DNA of 64,000 nucleotides from Eudromia elegans. Lineage: Eukaryota; Chordata; Aves; Tinamiformes; Tinamidae. The DNA lies in contig PTEX01000206.1 in the NCBI GenBank assembly GCA_003342815.1, positions 248,001-312,000 of the forward strand, given 5' to 3'. The notes under the pieces are model-generated. The model ran no database searches, was not told the origin of the DNA, and saw nothing but the letters and a program-made list of their open reading frames with translations. The translations under genes and the position numbers were made by a program. How positions within the stretch are numbered: the first letter of the stretch is position 1; every line of letters begins with the position of its first letter. This document shows, one piece after another, positions 13,366 to 28,186 of the stretch.

Positions 13366-16284
13366 CAGAGGAAAGAGAGTATATTTAATAACTGATGACC
13401 AAGGAAGTTTCTAGCTTATAAAAAGACGCACTGAGCAAGTCTTGTGTCAGGTCTGGGGCAGGTTTTTTTTTGCACTGATTAGACCCCTAGAATAAGAGAT
13501 GGAAAGTTTCTCATTTAAAGAAGACACCATAGCAGAATATAGAGCGCTAAGTCTCTAAGCAAAAGGAAGTTTATTTGGAAATCATTGTGGACTACGTCAG
13601 CTTCATAGCACAAAATACCGACATTCAGGTGCCAGAATCAATTTCCGTAGTCATTGGAGATGACTAAAGGCAGATGCATTCTCTTCAGCCCGTACGAAGA
13701 GCTGCCCTCAGCTTTAGTAGGCAGCACATGGTTATTGGGCCACCAGCCTTTCCTCGTGGGCTCCTCGCCCAGCCTGCGCATGGGCTGCAGTAACGCCACG
13801 TCTCGGAGTGGGGCAAGGTAGTGGAGCATTGACCTATAGATGGGAAGTTGTTGTGAAATGAGGCCCGTTTGTCTTGCAGCTGAGGCAATGGAAAGGAGAA
13901 CATGGACGTTATTTCTGCAGAATTCAGTAACAGAGATGGCCCAGAGAAGGGCAGAGTATTTCATAAGAGGTTTTATAACATGCTGAATGTTTCTTTCCAC
14001 AGGATTTTTTTTATTAAATAAGTAGTCTTCCTTAAAATTTCAGGCTCTAAAAATGTTGATTCATGCATGTTTTTCATAGTGTTTTGGGGTGAAGTCTCTT
14101 GTGAAAGAATAATATATTCCTTTTTTTCTGTAACCATCTAAATTATTTTTTTCAAGAAGATCCAGGAAATCTCTATTTTTCAAAAGGGAAACATCCTTCT
14201 CCTGGCCCCTTCCCTGTTTTGTCAGTGTCATAAATTGTGACTCTGGTTTGTAAAGCGTTCACATTCTAGTTCATTGGGTGACATCCTCATCTGGAATAAG
14301 TCACTGTTGTTCCATAGATTAGTTCCTATTTGGCTTTGATGAGCCTGATCATCTTCATACCTATTGCATGAGGTCAAGAGAAGTTCTGCTAAAGCCAGTA
14401 AAGTGTCATTGCTGCAAGATTGATTTAAATAAGAAAAAAGATGACCATTTTGTAGTATTAGTTATTCCATAGAATATTCAAATCTCATTGTTTTCAGAAG
14501 TGTATAATATACAAATATAAAATTATAAAATGAAGAAATTCTTGATTGTCTTAAATTAAGATTGTGAATTTGAAATAAGAGCCAGAATATAAGTACAATA
14601 ATTCTCACTTTATTGAGAGATTTTGGAGCCCCTGCCCATTTCAGAGAAGGAAAAATGGCTAACAAGTAAGAGAAGAATAAAGGAGAAAATGGGAGAAATG
14701 GTGATACCTCACCCCCAGCCTGGTGACTATAGACTGACAATCGAAAACATTTCTTAGACGATTGCCCAGGTCAGCTCTCCATATCACCTGCCAGAACTGT
14801 TAAAGCAGGCTGTGGGATCTATTGATGAGTGTGCATGTCATTTTTTTTCTATGAAGTAGTATTGCATCCAATTGTACAATTAATTATGTAGAGTTTCTGG
14901 AACTGTCCAAAATGAGGTAACACTATCATACCTGTTTACAGGGAGTTGACCTGCTTTGTCTGCCTTATATGCCACTTATGCCTTTTTTTTTACAGTCACT
15001 TATTTCTAAGACAATATTAAGGCAGAGAAGGGAGGGAAGGCCTAGTATACTAAGAGCAGTGCAGGATAGAGAATTTGAGCTTCTAATTTCATAAAAAATG
15101 GCAGATGATGGAACAAGATTTCTGTAAACAGAAGATACTGTTGTTATTAATTTGCTATAGAGATGGAAAGGAAAAGTGACTGAACCCTATAGGGGTGCTC
15201 AGTCCCACAGGGGCAGAGAAGCTCCAGTCCTTCCTGAGCCAGAGCCCTTGACAGTCTGGAAAGTTTCCTGTGACCCTTTTGTTTTATTCGTTATTAAAAA
15301 GGTTCCATCTCTTCACCTTCCAAGAGTTCTCAGTAAAGTAGTAATGAGGACATCAGTGGGAGTTTTCTGTATAGCTTTCTCTAAGCATTTTTGTCACCAG
15401 TTTCCTGATAACTGTTGTTTTTCTTAAAGATCAGCTGCTGGAATCACCTCATAATAACAGTTTTTATATTTTAGGTAATTTTTTAGTCCTTCTGGCACCA
15501 AGAAAATGTCTGAAAACACAGACTGCCTGAATGTTTCAACACCAAAAATCAAATAAAAGCGAGGAAATGAAATACTCCCTTAAAATATAATGGTTTTACA
15601 TTTTATTCATGGTATGGAGGCTAGCTCATGATTTTTGAATTAACAGGGTTGTCAAAATTGGACATGACATCCAATACAAAAAGGAATTTATTTAGAGGTG
15701 CTGGTATAGAGTTTTAATGTTGATCCAAACTCTGTATCTCATTTAGGTATGCATATGAAAACTCCGATGTATTTCAGTTTATGAAAAAAATTTGGCATAT
15801 ATTTTGGGAAGAAAAGAATGTTAGTCTTGTAAGAGTGCAGATCTGGCATATTTCCAACAAGCTTGCGTTCGTTGTGTCTAAATAAAACCTAGGCAGCCGC
15901 GAAAAATCAAGTGGTAGTGCTGAAAACACGTTTCGATGCGTTAATCCAGCATGCTGACTTGAGAAGCCCCGAGCTTCATGTTCTAGTTTAGGCTCTGAGA
16001 AGGAGATAGCACAATGCCCTGCAAACAGACTAGATGGATGGCTATTTACCTCGTTGGTTCCTGTCAGCAGCTTCATCTGTGTTAAATAGGTGTAACTTTT
16101 TTGTGCTCAAATGGAATGAATTAGATCCAGTTTTTGGCAGAGCCAAATTTTCCAAATCCTTTATTAATTTCCTGGTACAGAGTAAAATACTTCAGTCTCT
16201 CATTATATTTAAATTCTCTTAGTAGAAAAGTAACTTTTTATTTTCATTTTTTTAATTACCCACCTGATTTTGAGTAAAAAGCCT

Positions 16285-16482
16285 TCTTGGATGTGGTGAG
16301 AGCAGAGCCCTGGCACAGGCTGCCCAGAGAGGCTGTGGAGTCTCCTTCTCTGGAGATCTTCCAAACCTGCCTGGATGCCACCCTGTGCCCCGTGCTCTGG
16401 GTGTCGCTGCTGGAGCAGGGGGCTGGACTAGAGGATCTCTGGAGGTCCCTTCCAACCTCAACCATCCTGTGCTCCTGTGAAA
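16285..16482 (+). mobile_element. CR1 LINE 3' fragment, moderately young
   Basis: This 200-base 5'-truncated copy reads GCACAGGCTGCCCAGAGAGG, GGAGTCTCCTTCTCTGGAG, GGATGCCACCCTGTGCCCC, GCTGGAGCAGGGGGCTGGAC, GGTCCCTTCCAACCTCAACC and a short tail. It shares diagnostic words with the copies at 30.6, 55.1 and 59.2 kb, so these four are probably one subfamily. The frames on both strands here (62-77 codons) are element shadows, not genes. Confidence 0.93.
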
Positions 16483-18559
16483 CACATGTCTTACATGAAC
16501 GTTTAATTTGATTATACCATTATCCCACTACTTCAATGTTCATGTTCAGCTGAGCAAGTTTATCAAAACCTGCACATTTGAAAAGTCCATTGAACAATAA
16601 AGATACAACCCAGCAGCCAAGAGTGTGAGAGACTGAAAGCAACACTTTTGGTTTTCTAACCATTCAGAACAGTTGGAAGGGGAAAATGTAGGAGGTTTCA
16701 AATTTAAACCTTTACAGAACGTGAAGTGATAACTCTTCCTATTGTTGGCTATATAACTCAGTAATAACTCGGAGGAGAATTGTTTACACTTGGCAGAAGT
16801 AAATACTAAACAAGCCTTGTAATCTCATCTTTGCTAGTAGGCATATTTTCCCTTTAAAAAGGAGCTAAAATGTACTTATGATGATCTTACACTTCTAACG
16901 ATAAGTGCAAGAAAAACTTTTTGTCTAAATTGGAATTTTTGGAGTATTTTCCTGCCAGATTTAAGAAATAATAATGATCAGATCTGGATGTCCCTTGCTT
17001 GAATCTTCAAGCAATGTTTATTACAGACTAGCTTTATTTTAAAGGAAAAAGAACAGGAAATTGAGTATTAAGTTGTGTGTATAATGTTAAAATTTGGAAA
17101 CACTTTTGTTTGAGTTACTGTAGCTTAAGAGCCAGCATTTATTATTCAGCTTTGATTTTTATAACTCTCAACACATTTGGCTAGGACACTGGAACTTGGA
17201 TTTTGTGTGTGCTTAAATTTTTTGAATAAGTTTGAAATCTCTCGTGTTGTTCATTTGTGCCTAAAACTTAGCATGTCATCCACAAAATTCTATCCTCTGG
17301 TTTTTTTAATATAGTGTGAAATATATGTCTAGAAATTAAATGTTTGTATAAATCCCATTTTTGGGATCAAGAGAATACTTGCAGCTCGAATAAGACATAT
17401 TTTTAATTGCTAGTGCTTCTTTTAATACACTACTATTGTTCAGACATTGAAAGTTCAGTAGTTCGGGTTCACCAAATTCAGCACTTAGGAAATTCTTCCA
17501 CTGGAAATTTTCTTTCTGCTGGAAATTCTTCTACTGAAAACGTCTCTACCTGAGTTTTTGCTACTGAAGAGAATATTTTAAAAAGATTTTGGTTAATTGT
17601 GTTTTAAAAGATCTTTTTTTTCAATATTTCTTATTGACTTCTCGTTGCACTCGTGATTCCAAATCTCTCTCGTATTCTTGAACTCCGGTATAGCAATTGG
17701 GTTAGAAACCCTTAGGAAATAAAACATTTGTGCTAGTCTTGGTATTGCCAGATATCAGCAAAACTGTAATCAATTTATTTTTAAATATCTTAAAATATAT
17801 TATTAAAAGATCTAAATGAGGCAGTGGAATAGTGAAGAGGGCAGTGAGATACCATGCAGAGTTCCTTATTGTAGCTACTTGGAAATTTCACATGACTTCA
17901 GGTTAATGATAGCACAGTATGCTTTTGGATAGAGTCACAGTATTAACCCACACCTCCTGAACCTTAATGTGAGACCTTGACCTCAAATATCTCTCCACAT
18001 TATTGCAGAAATGCTTCAAGCTAATTTAATTTATCTTACCCTTAAAAAGAAGGGGTAAACATTTCATTAGGTAATAGAAATATCTAGAACTTTACCTTAT
18101 AATTATGCCATCAAAACAATCTTTTTGGCAATTTTTTGGAGGTTCCTGTACTGACTAAAGCTAAAATTACAGAAGCATATGAAAATATTTAAATGGTGGT
18201 TAATGGATTGTATTTTGTTTTCTATGATTATCTTCTTATTGTACTGTGTACAATTGTGTTACTTGATATACAGCTATTTTTCTAAATGTCAAGATGTGGC
18301 TGGTAAATAACATTAAAACTCCATCTCATGGCTACAGCAATAAATGAGTTTCAGTGGAATAATGTAGTTTGGAGAGGAGATGGAGCTGTTGTGCAAACTG
18401 TGCATTTTTGCTGGGATATTTCTTCTTCTGATTTTTCTTTAACTTAGCTAATGTAGCCACAAAGAAAAAATGATATGTTTTTAATGTTGTTTGAGGAAAA
18501 AAAAAAAAGCGTGGTAATATTTCAGAAAGGCTCTTTTCAAATCTCATGAGCAATTGTCG

Positions 18560-18710
18560 GTTCAGCGCTGAGACAAGCCCCAGTGGCCTCCTTGGTTGAG
18601 CTCGGCTGCCTTCAGAGTCGCACGCGGAGGTGGAAGGGCTGGGAAGGGCACCGTGCCCGGTGCGTGCTCCGAAGGAGCCTCCAGGCGCTCACCCAGGTTT
18701 GGCGCCTCTA
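18560..18710. other. CpG-rich patch in the RSPO2 intron
   Basis: About 150 bases are GC-rich with clustered CpG (GTCGCACGCGGAGG, GTGCCCGGTGCGTGCTCCG, CAGGCGCTC) inside an otherwise AT-rich intron. There is no convincing exon and no repeat I know. It could be a small regulatory element, an unrecognised repeat or a site of GC-biased conversion. Confidence 0.4.
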
Positions 18711-21700
18711 CCAAGAGCTGAGTTTTCAAAGTAGCTGGATTTAGGAGAAATGTATAAGGTACTGCCAGAGTTCTGCCCTTTGCTTCCATATAATAACTAC
18801 AACACTCTCTTTTAAAAATAATATAATTGACAGGAAATTGCTTTGTTTGATGGATGTTTAAAAAAACACCTAACATAAAGTCACCAGTATGTCTATGTAT
18901 GTACCATTCTCTCTGCCTTCTCTTTATTTCTATCTTTGAAAGAGTTCTTCCTGTTTAACTTCATTTAGATCTCCACTAGTTTCCCAGTGTCCTTCTGTTT
19001 CCTATGCTCTTTATTTTATTATGTTTTTTTGTGGTGGTGAAAGATTAATAACTAGAGGTTTTCGCTTTGTTTGCCTCAAATATTTACCCTTTAATGTGAT
19101 ATTCACTATTTCGATTTTGCTTTTGCTTCCAGTCTTTGTGAAACTAATTCCTTCACGTAACTCATTCAGACTGAAAATATCCTTTTTTTCAGCCTACCAG
19201 AATTTTGTTGCTTGATGATACCATTTCCTTTTTAATAGTTACATTAAATAATTCAGATATACTTGCATAGCTTTCAGTAAGAAATCTCAGTCGATTTATA
19301 TAAATACAGTTTGAATCTAAAATACAATATGAAGTGATGGTAAGCTAGTTATTAATCGTGGTTTATTCTGTGTCTTTTGAAGTGAGCATGTTGTCAGAGG
19401 TGGAAAGTGCATGGTTTTATTTCTGCTTATACATTTGCCTTGGTGCTCTATAGTTTAGAGCACTTGATATTTAACTGTAGACATTGCCCAGCTTGGAAGG
19501 GGCAATTTATATGACTAGAGGTGAGCCCTGAGAAGCCCTAAACCTCACTGTCCTCACATTGAGGACAACTTGGGGAGAAGAGCTAGAAACATGGAGAGAG
19601 TTATGCTTTTGTTATTTTTTTTTTTTTATAAAAAGCTACCTCTATATTAATACCAACAAAATATCTGTAATAGTTACTTCAGTCTATCAAAAGATTGAAG
19701 AGCACTCTTCTTTACACTGTGGGCACTCTGTCTTTACAGTCGGGATTTAGCACCAGGGGTTTTTTTCCTCATTTTACTAAAATATCAGAATCCTAAATCC
19801 TAAAATACGCCCTCCACTCTACAGTGGCTACATCTCTCTCTGGCCTTCTGCAAAAAGAACAACAATAATAACAAGTAACTGCAGAACCTGAAAAGATACC
19901 TCCTGTCTTCAAATGTCTACATAAAACCCTGGAGTTCTCCAGCAAGCTGCCGTCTTGGCTTCTGAGCAACCGTGCATTTTACTCTTTTCAAAATAACATC
20001 TACTTCTGAAAGATGGATGTTTGGGTGTATTTTTCCAACAGGTAGTCACTAGATTCAAAATTCTTTTTAAAAATGTTTACTGAACCCACAGTCTTATTTT
20101 GTGTGTAGTTTTTCAATGTGAAAAACAGCCCCTGATGAGTTGGCTGCGTTATATTCAGATGAAAATCTGCGACAAACCCTTAGAATTTGCATTAGAACAA
20201 TGACTGGCTGAAATACTGAGCATCAGCGTAGAATATTAGCAGATGCCCTTCTCTTTTCTGAACCTTCTTAAGCATTAGGAAACACATTTTATTTTTATTT
20301 TCCCAAAGACGACAGAGCTTGTACTTCAGAACGTGGTCTGGTGATAGTGATTTGTGAAAAAAGAAATATAAAAAATGCAGGTATGCAAGACAGGGAATGA
20401 GATTCTGCCACCTCTCCAATTATTTTTTCTGAAATTAGTGTCCACACAGGCTTTGATCTATTTGAGCTAGCATTATGGGCCAGGCTTTGAAAACCTTCTG
20501 TAATTGGAAGCCGTAAGCAAAAATATGCAATCACTTTCTGTAATTGTAAGCCAGAATAATTCAAGTAAGGACACGATGCGCCTGATTTGTAAGGCACTTA
20601 AATTAGATGTGGAGTGATGCAGAATTTTTTGGATGATTTGCCACCAAGCTACAAGTTTCTCAAAGGCACTCTCTTTACAAACAATCAATATGGTATTACA
20701 AAAGACACAGATTCCTTTCTGTAGTATCATAAACAGATCAGATGTGGCACCATCTGGCCATGTGATAACAGATATCCTGATTTTAGCGTAAGACCTGTGA
20801 TCAGTTGGTCAGTTGAAACTCTGCTCTTTCTTCCACTTTCTTTGAGACCCCTCTGGCTGAGGTTCAAGTTTTCCTTTAGCATTTCTGACCTGTCAGGTCT
20901 CATGTACAACTTGCAGGATTTGCATGTCCAATGCATAAATCTTGCTTTTCCCTTGCTGAGCCTGTTTAATATATTTTCAGTGTCACAAAAATCTGGACAT
21001 CCTTTTTGTGCAAAAAAAAGCTATCTAAGATTTCTGAAATTCCCCATCAAAAAGCTGTTTTGGAGCCCATCCCCAGCAAGTGGCAGGTGGTCAGGTACCT
21101 GATTTGTCTCAGGCTTCATGTACAGTGGTGAAAATTCTTGGGAATGGGAACATATAGATTTGTTCAGCTCTTGCACCCATTCTTCAGGGTCCATCTGGCT
21201 CTTGTGTTAGTTGGTGTGTCAAGTTGCTGGTCCAGGGAAGCCTCTTTCTTCTTCTCTGTCCAGCTGTCTGTCTCAGCCAGGCACGTTACGCACCTCTGCT
21301 TATAAAGATTTGGGGAATTTGAGGATCAGAGCATTTTTCCAGACTTACAGCCAGCTTAGAATGAACCAAAGTCTGCTAACAGTAATGTCATACGTCTGAT
21401 CTGTTGTTTGAAAGCCCAGTTATTATCCTCAGCAATAATTCTTGCACGTTAGAAGAGAATAAGTCAAGTCTTCTGAAAAGGCCATATTTTCACTGCCAGA
21501 TGAATTTTCACACTGGATCATTTATCGAGACAATGTTTTGGAGAAATAATGAGATCAGCCAAGTAAAGTTCTTCATTATTTCAATTATTGATTGAAATTT
21601 GTACCATCTTTTACCATTAAATAAAAGGAAAAAATATATACTCCCCCTTTATAATATATCGCATTGTTCTGTGTTAGTTTGAGCTTCTGTTCCTGGCCTT

Positions 21701-24194
21701 CCATAGATCTGCAATCCATTACAGTGGCGCCTGTTAGAGCAAATACTGTGGAAGATTTGCCAATTTTTCTGTGATAAACCTTGTTTTTCAGGAATTCATA
21801 CTTACCCATAAAAATTCCCTCCTAGCTGAGACTTGGCATGGAAGCCCTTAATTCACAAGGATTCTGCTTGTGTATTTTTACAGATTTTCAAAAATAAATC
21901 AATCATTTCATTTATTAAGTCAGAAGTATTTAAAAATAATGAATTGTTTAAAGTTCATATAATTGTATCCATTGGAAACAAGAAATATTATGGGTGCTTA
22001 TCTAAATAGACACATTTCCTGGCTATGAGTGTTTACTTTATTACACTTATTTCATAAATTAATTTTAAATGTTCCTGTGTACTTTGTCTATTGGGTAGAG
22101 CCACACAGGAAACGATGAGTAGTTTAATACGGCAAAATTATTTTCAGTGCTCTACAAATATCCAAATAACTAAAGTATTTTCCTTTTAAAAAGCAGACTG
22201 TGCATTAACTGTCTAACTCTTTAACTTATGGTATGGTGTTCTAATGTGCATTTTAAAAATTATTTCTCTATATGGCATATTTGTTTTATAATGGCAGCAT
22301 TTTTCTATTTCAGTAGCTTCATGTAAATAAGTATTGCACCACATGCTGGAGTTTTCTCAGTGGAGATCTCATCCACTTTGTGTTTCTTAACTACTTTCTA
22401 ATTCAACATAAGGACTTGTGAGAAGAAAAAATAATGCCTCTTAGGAACTAAGTTACTAGCAGTATTCAGTAAAAAGCTAAAATGCATGTACATCATTATA
22501 CCTGAAGTTATCAGAGAACTTTTTTTTACTGAGGATGTTTCCATAGTTCTGACAGAGGTGAACTCCACTGGCAATTTATCCCTAATAGAGGTTTCAATGG
22601 CCTGCCTGGGTAGGCAAACCAGGGAGAAATGCTTCATCTTTATTACATAAATTTCTTCTCAACTGGATAATAATGCTTTATCTTTTCTGATGAAATCAGG
22701 TTAGAGAAAGACCTTGTTGTCTGAAGTTTACTTGCACAGAAAGTAACAACAGAAATTACGTGTTCATCTCTCATCCATCAGAAGCTCGCCCAAAGTATCT
22801 GTAAGAATGTGATGATATGGAGCATTATATAGCATATGTATATACATTTATGTTTTTCATATGGTTAATTAAACCCACAGAATCATTCTTTACATACTAA
22901 GGTTTTATTGGTTTTATTGGTATTAGAATAAAGATTTTTTTTTCTGAAAAAAAAAAAAAACTGATAATTACTTCTATCTGTGCTTCTAATGAGCAGTCTT
23001 TGATGTACATCTGTTTCTAAAGTACATCTGTAACTTCCAGTCAGGAAAAGCCTTTTATGGCAAGTGGCCTTTAAGCTACATGCTGTGTTTATCTCATATA
23101 TTCTTTTTCTTCTTGAGAAAGCATTCACACACTTTTCTTCATATTTATCAGTGAATATATGCCTAAAAATTATTCATGTGCAGAAAAAAATATACTTTTT
23201 CAATGTAATTTACACTGTTTAAACTGATGGTGGAAATTATAGTGCTGTCCTTTTTGCAGATATTAGGATAAGAATCTAATTTGTCTACTCCATTCACATT
23301 ATTCAGTATCATGTTATATCGCTTCTCATACCATGTGAGGCCAAGGCTTTATCCAGCTGCTCTGTGAGTGAGGGGGAAGGAGAGTCCTGTGGTGCTGCGA
23401 GCACGTGAGGCCCTAGGCAGTCATAGCAGACAGGCTGCAGATCATTTATTCCCCTAATACACCCCACCTCAGAGAGAGAAACAATGAATTTTTGCTTTTA
23501 ATATCTGTGATAAATATATATAAAAATGCATGTTTATATTTTAGTTTTTGCAGCTTTAGATATGAAACTTTTTAGAGACATACAGTTAAGTGGCACCAAG
23601 GGCTGTGGTATATTTATAATAGCCTATAAATTAATTTCTGTAAAGTGCATGCATAATTTACTAATATTTGGATTAATATTTACATCTATAGAACTGAAAC
23701 AAAAATTTCACAAAAGTCCTGAGCAGGAATAACTACCATGAAGTGAGAGTGTTCAGACTTGAAACTCATATTGATCTATAAGGTTTTCTTATCTTTACCA
23801 CAAGCCTTTCTTATCTTATCACTACATTTACATGGCAATTGGATGTCTAGAGAAAGTGGTTTGCCTTAATATATTCATTTCAGTCAGTTATTTAAAAATT
23901 ATAATTTATGAATTATGTGATTCAAATAATATGAATAATATAATTCATATAATGGATATAACTTATATGTAAGTTGGAGAAGAATTAGCAGAGGAGGAAT
24001 GTGTATCTCTAGTGTGAGGAATTGCACCTGGAAGGTAAAGCTCCTGAGAAGAAACCTTAGTTGTAGAAGCAAGTAGAAATGCAATTCTTGCCTGGTAATA
24101 ACAGGAAACAATGAAAAACACAGAAGAAAACAAGTTTCTCCTATATATGGGCTGTAACATTCAGCTGGGAACTCGCATTTTACAGAATATGCTG

Positions 24195-24520
24195 AAAAAC
24201 TGAAGAGGGTGCAGATAAGAGCCACCAGGATTAGGTGAGAGATAGAAAATGAGCTTCATAGGAAGGAGCACAAAGGCTGCCGTCTGTGCAACTTCTCAAA
24301 AAGATGACGAGCAGAGATTTGTGCACAGTGTATAAAACCCAAGTCCTTTAAGTTAGCAGAGAACAGCATAACCAGAAGTAGTATCTGGATATTAAAATTT
24401 ACACTGGGAATTTGGCGTATGATTAACTGCTGGAACAGTTACTGGAGAAAGTAGTGGGTCTTTCTCCTCTTGTCTTCAATTCTAGAATGGATGAATTTCT
24501 CCAACAAGTCTTTAGCCTCA
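24195..24520 (+). mobile_element. Probable ancient CR1/L3-like LINE fragment
   Basis: CTGAAGAGGGTGCAGATAAG and AGCCACCAGGATTAGGTGAG, then AATGAGCTTCATAGGAAGG, resemble the reverse-transcriptase C-terminal and 3' region of old CR1-clade elements (the stretch that encodes R-V-Q-x-R-A-T). The remainder to about 24,520 follows loosely and no tail is clear. Identification is tentative. Confidence 0.45.
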
Positions 24521-24719
24521 ATAGCAATGTGAAAATAAGTCTTTTGTCCGTGTGTATTTAAGAGATCTCGCTAGCTGCCCTTCTCACTTGCAATCAATGT
24601 ATCTTTTAAGAACTTTCCCAGGAGTGTTGAAACTCAGCCTTTAATCCGGCTCTTCTTTTCTCTGGCTTTCTCCATACCGTGTTTCCAGCAAGAGCAATAG
24701 TACCATGGTGACAGGAAAA

Positions 24720-24945
24720 GCCAGCACCATCCCGGGAAGGCCGTGCTGGCACATGCGGCGTGTGCACGGCCATCCCGTCGCCTTCCAGAGTGCAGGATGG
24801 GCTGAGGTGTGGGGAGTGCTCCTGCTAGAAACGCTTCAGGGGCAGCCGTGCTGGCGAGGAGAACCTGCCGGCTCAGCCCTGCTCCCCTTGCAGCCCTGCT
24901 CCTCCTGGCAGACCTCCTTGTGCATCCTTCCCAAAGAGGAAAGCA
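24720..24945. other. GC-rich patch in the RSPO2 intron
   Basis: This block is GC-rich with several CpG dinucleotides and open frames on both strands (87 codons on +, 110 on -). High GC content alone produces such frames. I find no domain and no splice pair, so I do not call a gene. Confidence 0.35.
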
Positions 24946-25489
24946 GAGCTTCAAAAGATGCTCCATAGATCATAGTTAGAAGAACCCAGCCAACTAATTT
25001 GTTGTTCATAACTTCATTGCAGAGTATTCTGCACATGAACAAGAAACATCAACAGAGAAGGTTTTTAAATGACGTGGTTCCAAAAAGCTGTTTCTAAAAT
25101 TGTGACAGCAATCTGATGGAGCTGGTACACAAACAAATGCTGCAGCAAGATAAAGTGCTGTGTGGGCTGCTACGCCTATTTGGCGTGCTACGCTATGCAG
25201 TGTTACTTTGATATCAGAGAAAAAACAGTATCTGTGTATTTGGAAACAATTAAGAATTAGGGAGAGAAGCACCCTTTTCCATTTCCTAATAGTGAATGGA
25301 CTTGCTGTAGGTACATGCTGTGGAAGTGTGGGTAGGAGCACAAATCAGCCGGGCACACTCATGAGAATTAGTGAGCTGCAGGAGTGCAGTAAGTGCAAGA
25401 GCCCCCAGGGTCAACCTGGAGAAAATACTCCCGTTTCAGCCGGAAGGAACTCACTGCTTAGGAATGACACCGTGTAACTGAGCTGATCC

Positions 25490-25665
25490 TTTAAGTCCAG
25501 GCTGCCCCTAGCTCCAGGACGGCAGCCGTCTCCGTGCTGGTTAAACGGGTGCGCTTGGTTGTTCCTCGGCGCCGCGTGGAGCCGCCCGTGGCCACGTGGC
25601 ACTTCTCGCCACCCGCCGAACGAGGACCTGCGTGCCGGGAGCAGAGCCCTGGCCACGCTGCCTGA
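25490..25665. other. CpG-rich patch in the RSPO2 intron
   Basis: The run includes GGACGGCAGCCGTCTCCGTG, CCTCGGCGCCGCGTGGAGCC and CGCCACCCGCCGAACGAGG, a CpG density far above the surrounding intron. It contains no recognised repeat or exon. Confidence 0.4.
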
Positions 25666-28186
25666 AAGCGAAATTTAGGCCATTCGGTATAGAGCGTGCT
25701 GTTGAAAAGGGCTGTCTCTATAGATAAAATATTTTTACACATGGCTGGTACCATATTTTTAACTGTGCATAAACATTTTTATGATATTGAGATTTGTTTT
25801 CATGGTGTCTAAAAGGAAGAAAAACAAACAAACCCAAATCTTCCATTGGAAATATTATGCTTGGCTCTGCTTGCAAAGCATCTGATCTGACATGGTGGTG
25901 GCTAAGATAAGGATAAGTGAGTGTCCTGTGTGCAAGTGATGCTCACAGCATTGAACTTTCATCTAACGTTAGATAAACATTCGGGCAGGATGGGAGACCC
26001 ACCTGCTTTTACACAAGCATGACTGAAGTGAGGACTAGACCTACTATTTAAACATCTATACTACTGGACCCATTATTTAAACACCTATACTATTGAGTTA
26101 AACATATGTCATCTAAAAGAATTTTCAGAGATGTTTTCATGTCACCTCGACTTTCCCAGTTCTCCTCTTCCACCAGTATGCTTTCTCTCTCTTTCTTCCA
26201 TGAATTATAATATTCATTAATGAATAGGGTATGCTAGTTTATGTTCTAGGCAGAGTAAATGGTTGTGTCTTTAAAGAAAAATTAATGTTCTTTGAATGGA
26301 TGAAAGGAGGTTAATAATGGGGAACTCAGGCCAGTCTTAATATCTCCCTGCCACGTACTGTATAAACTGCAAAACGATACTGTGGAAAATGCGTAGCATC
26401 TCACCAATGTAAAGAGACTCTTTTCTCAGTGAATTTTCCCCAGACTCAAGGAGGGAAAAATCATTAAATTCTTGGGTTTTACACAGGAATCAGTATCTCT
26501 TAAACAAATGTCAATGTCTGAAGGTGCTGTGTTGTCCAGTAGAAAAGAAATCAGATTTTAGTTTTGTTTACATTTTTTTTTATTCAAGAAAACTGAAAAA
26601 TGAATGTTTACTTTGGGAGAAAAAAAAGCCTCTATGTTAGTTTGCTTATTCTCACCCTGATGAATGAAACTTTTAATTTCTTAGTGGATTTCTTAGGGAT
26701 TTTACATTGCCAAAGCCAGTGAGATTGACATACAGATTTGGGATAGTTTAATAGTTATTTTAATTGAGAAATTAATCTTTGATTCTTTTAAATTAGCTTT
26801 CATCTCCGTCGCTGTTATTTGGTGCTATTATGCAAACAATGTTATATAGGAAGACAGTATTGAAATTAAAATATCAAGAGTCCTGGCTGAGAAGAACTAA
26901 GTAAAATATTAACTGAGTTAGGTGCGAATTACCAGAGCAAGAGTGCCTGCTTTTACAGTGGTTACTGTACAAGTGCCAAAAGTCTATTCGACAGAAATTT
27001 CTCTGATTTTCATCAAGAAAACTAACATCAAATAGACAAGAATCAACTAAGAGCATCCAACTGTGCCCAAGGGGAATTTATTTTCGTAGTCTATTATTGT
27101 GATAGTTTTATTAATTTCAAAAGGCCAGAAATATGTCTAACATATTCCATTAGCTATTAATACTGCACCAAAATTATAAAGCATTACCAGTAAGTTTGAA
27201 AAGTCAAGCACTCTCAAGCTGAAGAAATGTTGTCATTTGCCCCTTTTTGTATCAGTTATGATACAGCCTGTAATTAAGTTATTTTTATCTCTTTTCAGTA
27301 AATATTTAAGGCCAACCTTTGCCAATGAAGAAAGGAGGATAAAATAGTTTGTGTTTTTTCTGTGGTGTCCATTGTTACCGTATTGCAGCACTTGCAGCAA
27401 CTCATTAATCCACCTTCATAAATTCTGACATACTCTGACTCTTTTCCTCTTGGGATTAAATGTCTTCCGGGGAGTTCATTTACTTTACATGTTCACAGCA
27501 TCCTTTCTATCGTCTTCAGAGGCAAATATGAGAACGTGAGACTTCTTGGAATGACCTCAGAAATTCACCCAGGAAAATGAGGGACTGTTTTCTGATATTT
27601 GACCCATTCTGGCCCATCTTTTCAGCTTGCCTGCCGTGTTTATCTGTGTCACTTGCCAAGTCTCAGTCTCTTCTGTTCCCTAACCAAAACGGCTATTTTA
27701 TTTTGGCTGATTTCCCCCATGTCATACTCGTCCTGTAGCACACTTTGAGTCATTTTCAGCCTGTCTTTGCTAACATTTAAAAAAACAATTGCAAACTAGA
27801 GTCTTGCTAACAAAGCTGTCGCGTATCCTTCGTGTGCCAGTGATGCCTGTAGCATCCAGTTTGCTACATTATGAGAATTCTTTGCATTCTCTTCTTGAGG
27901 GCCATTTGCCAGTGTTGGTTTGTAAATCAGGCATTTGAAAGAGATTGACTTTGTAGCAAGGGAGTTTTTCTTTCATTCATTTTGTATTTAAAAGTTCTTT
28001 CACAATTTGTGCATTCCTCTGGCAGTCTGAGTATCCAAAACATAAATTCTAAGTCTTTGGTCCAGGTCCATGTTGTGTTTTCATCCGTCGTTCGGTGCAG
28101 TAGGTTGATTATGACTTCTCTGAAGAGAAAGTCACGAAGAAATAATGTCATGGGCATTTACTGAGTTCCCTTCCCCTGCTTCTGCA

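Noticed and set aside
13638-14000. 120-codon frame on the - strand in a mildly GC-rich block
   Set aside because: No known domain; an alternative 72-codon frame overlaps it, and no splice or promoter context is visible.
23885-23975. AT-rich sequence with imperfect inverted repeats
   Set aside because: Self-complementarity of this level is expected from AAT/ATT-rich DNA; no stable stem or known element.
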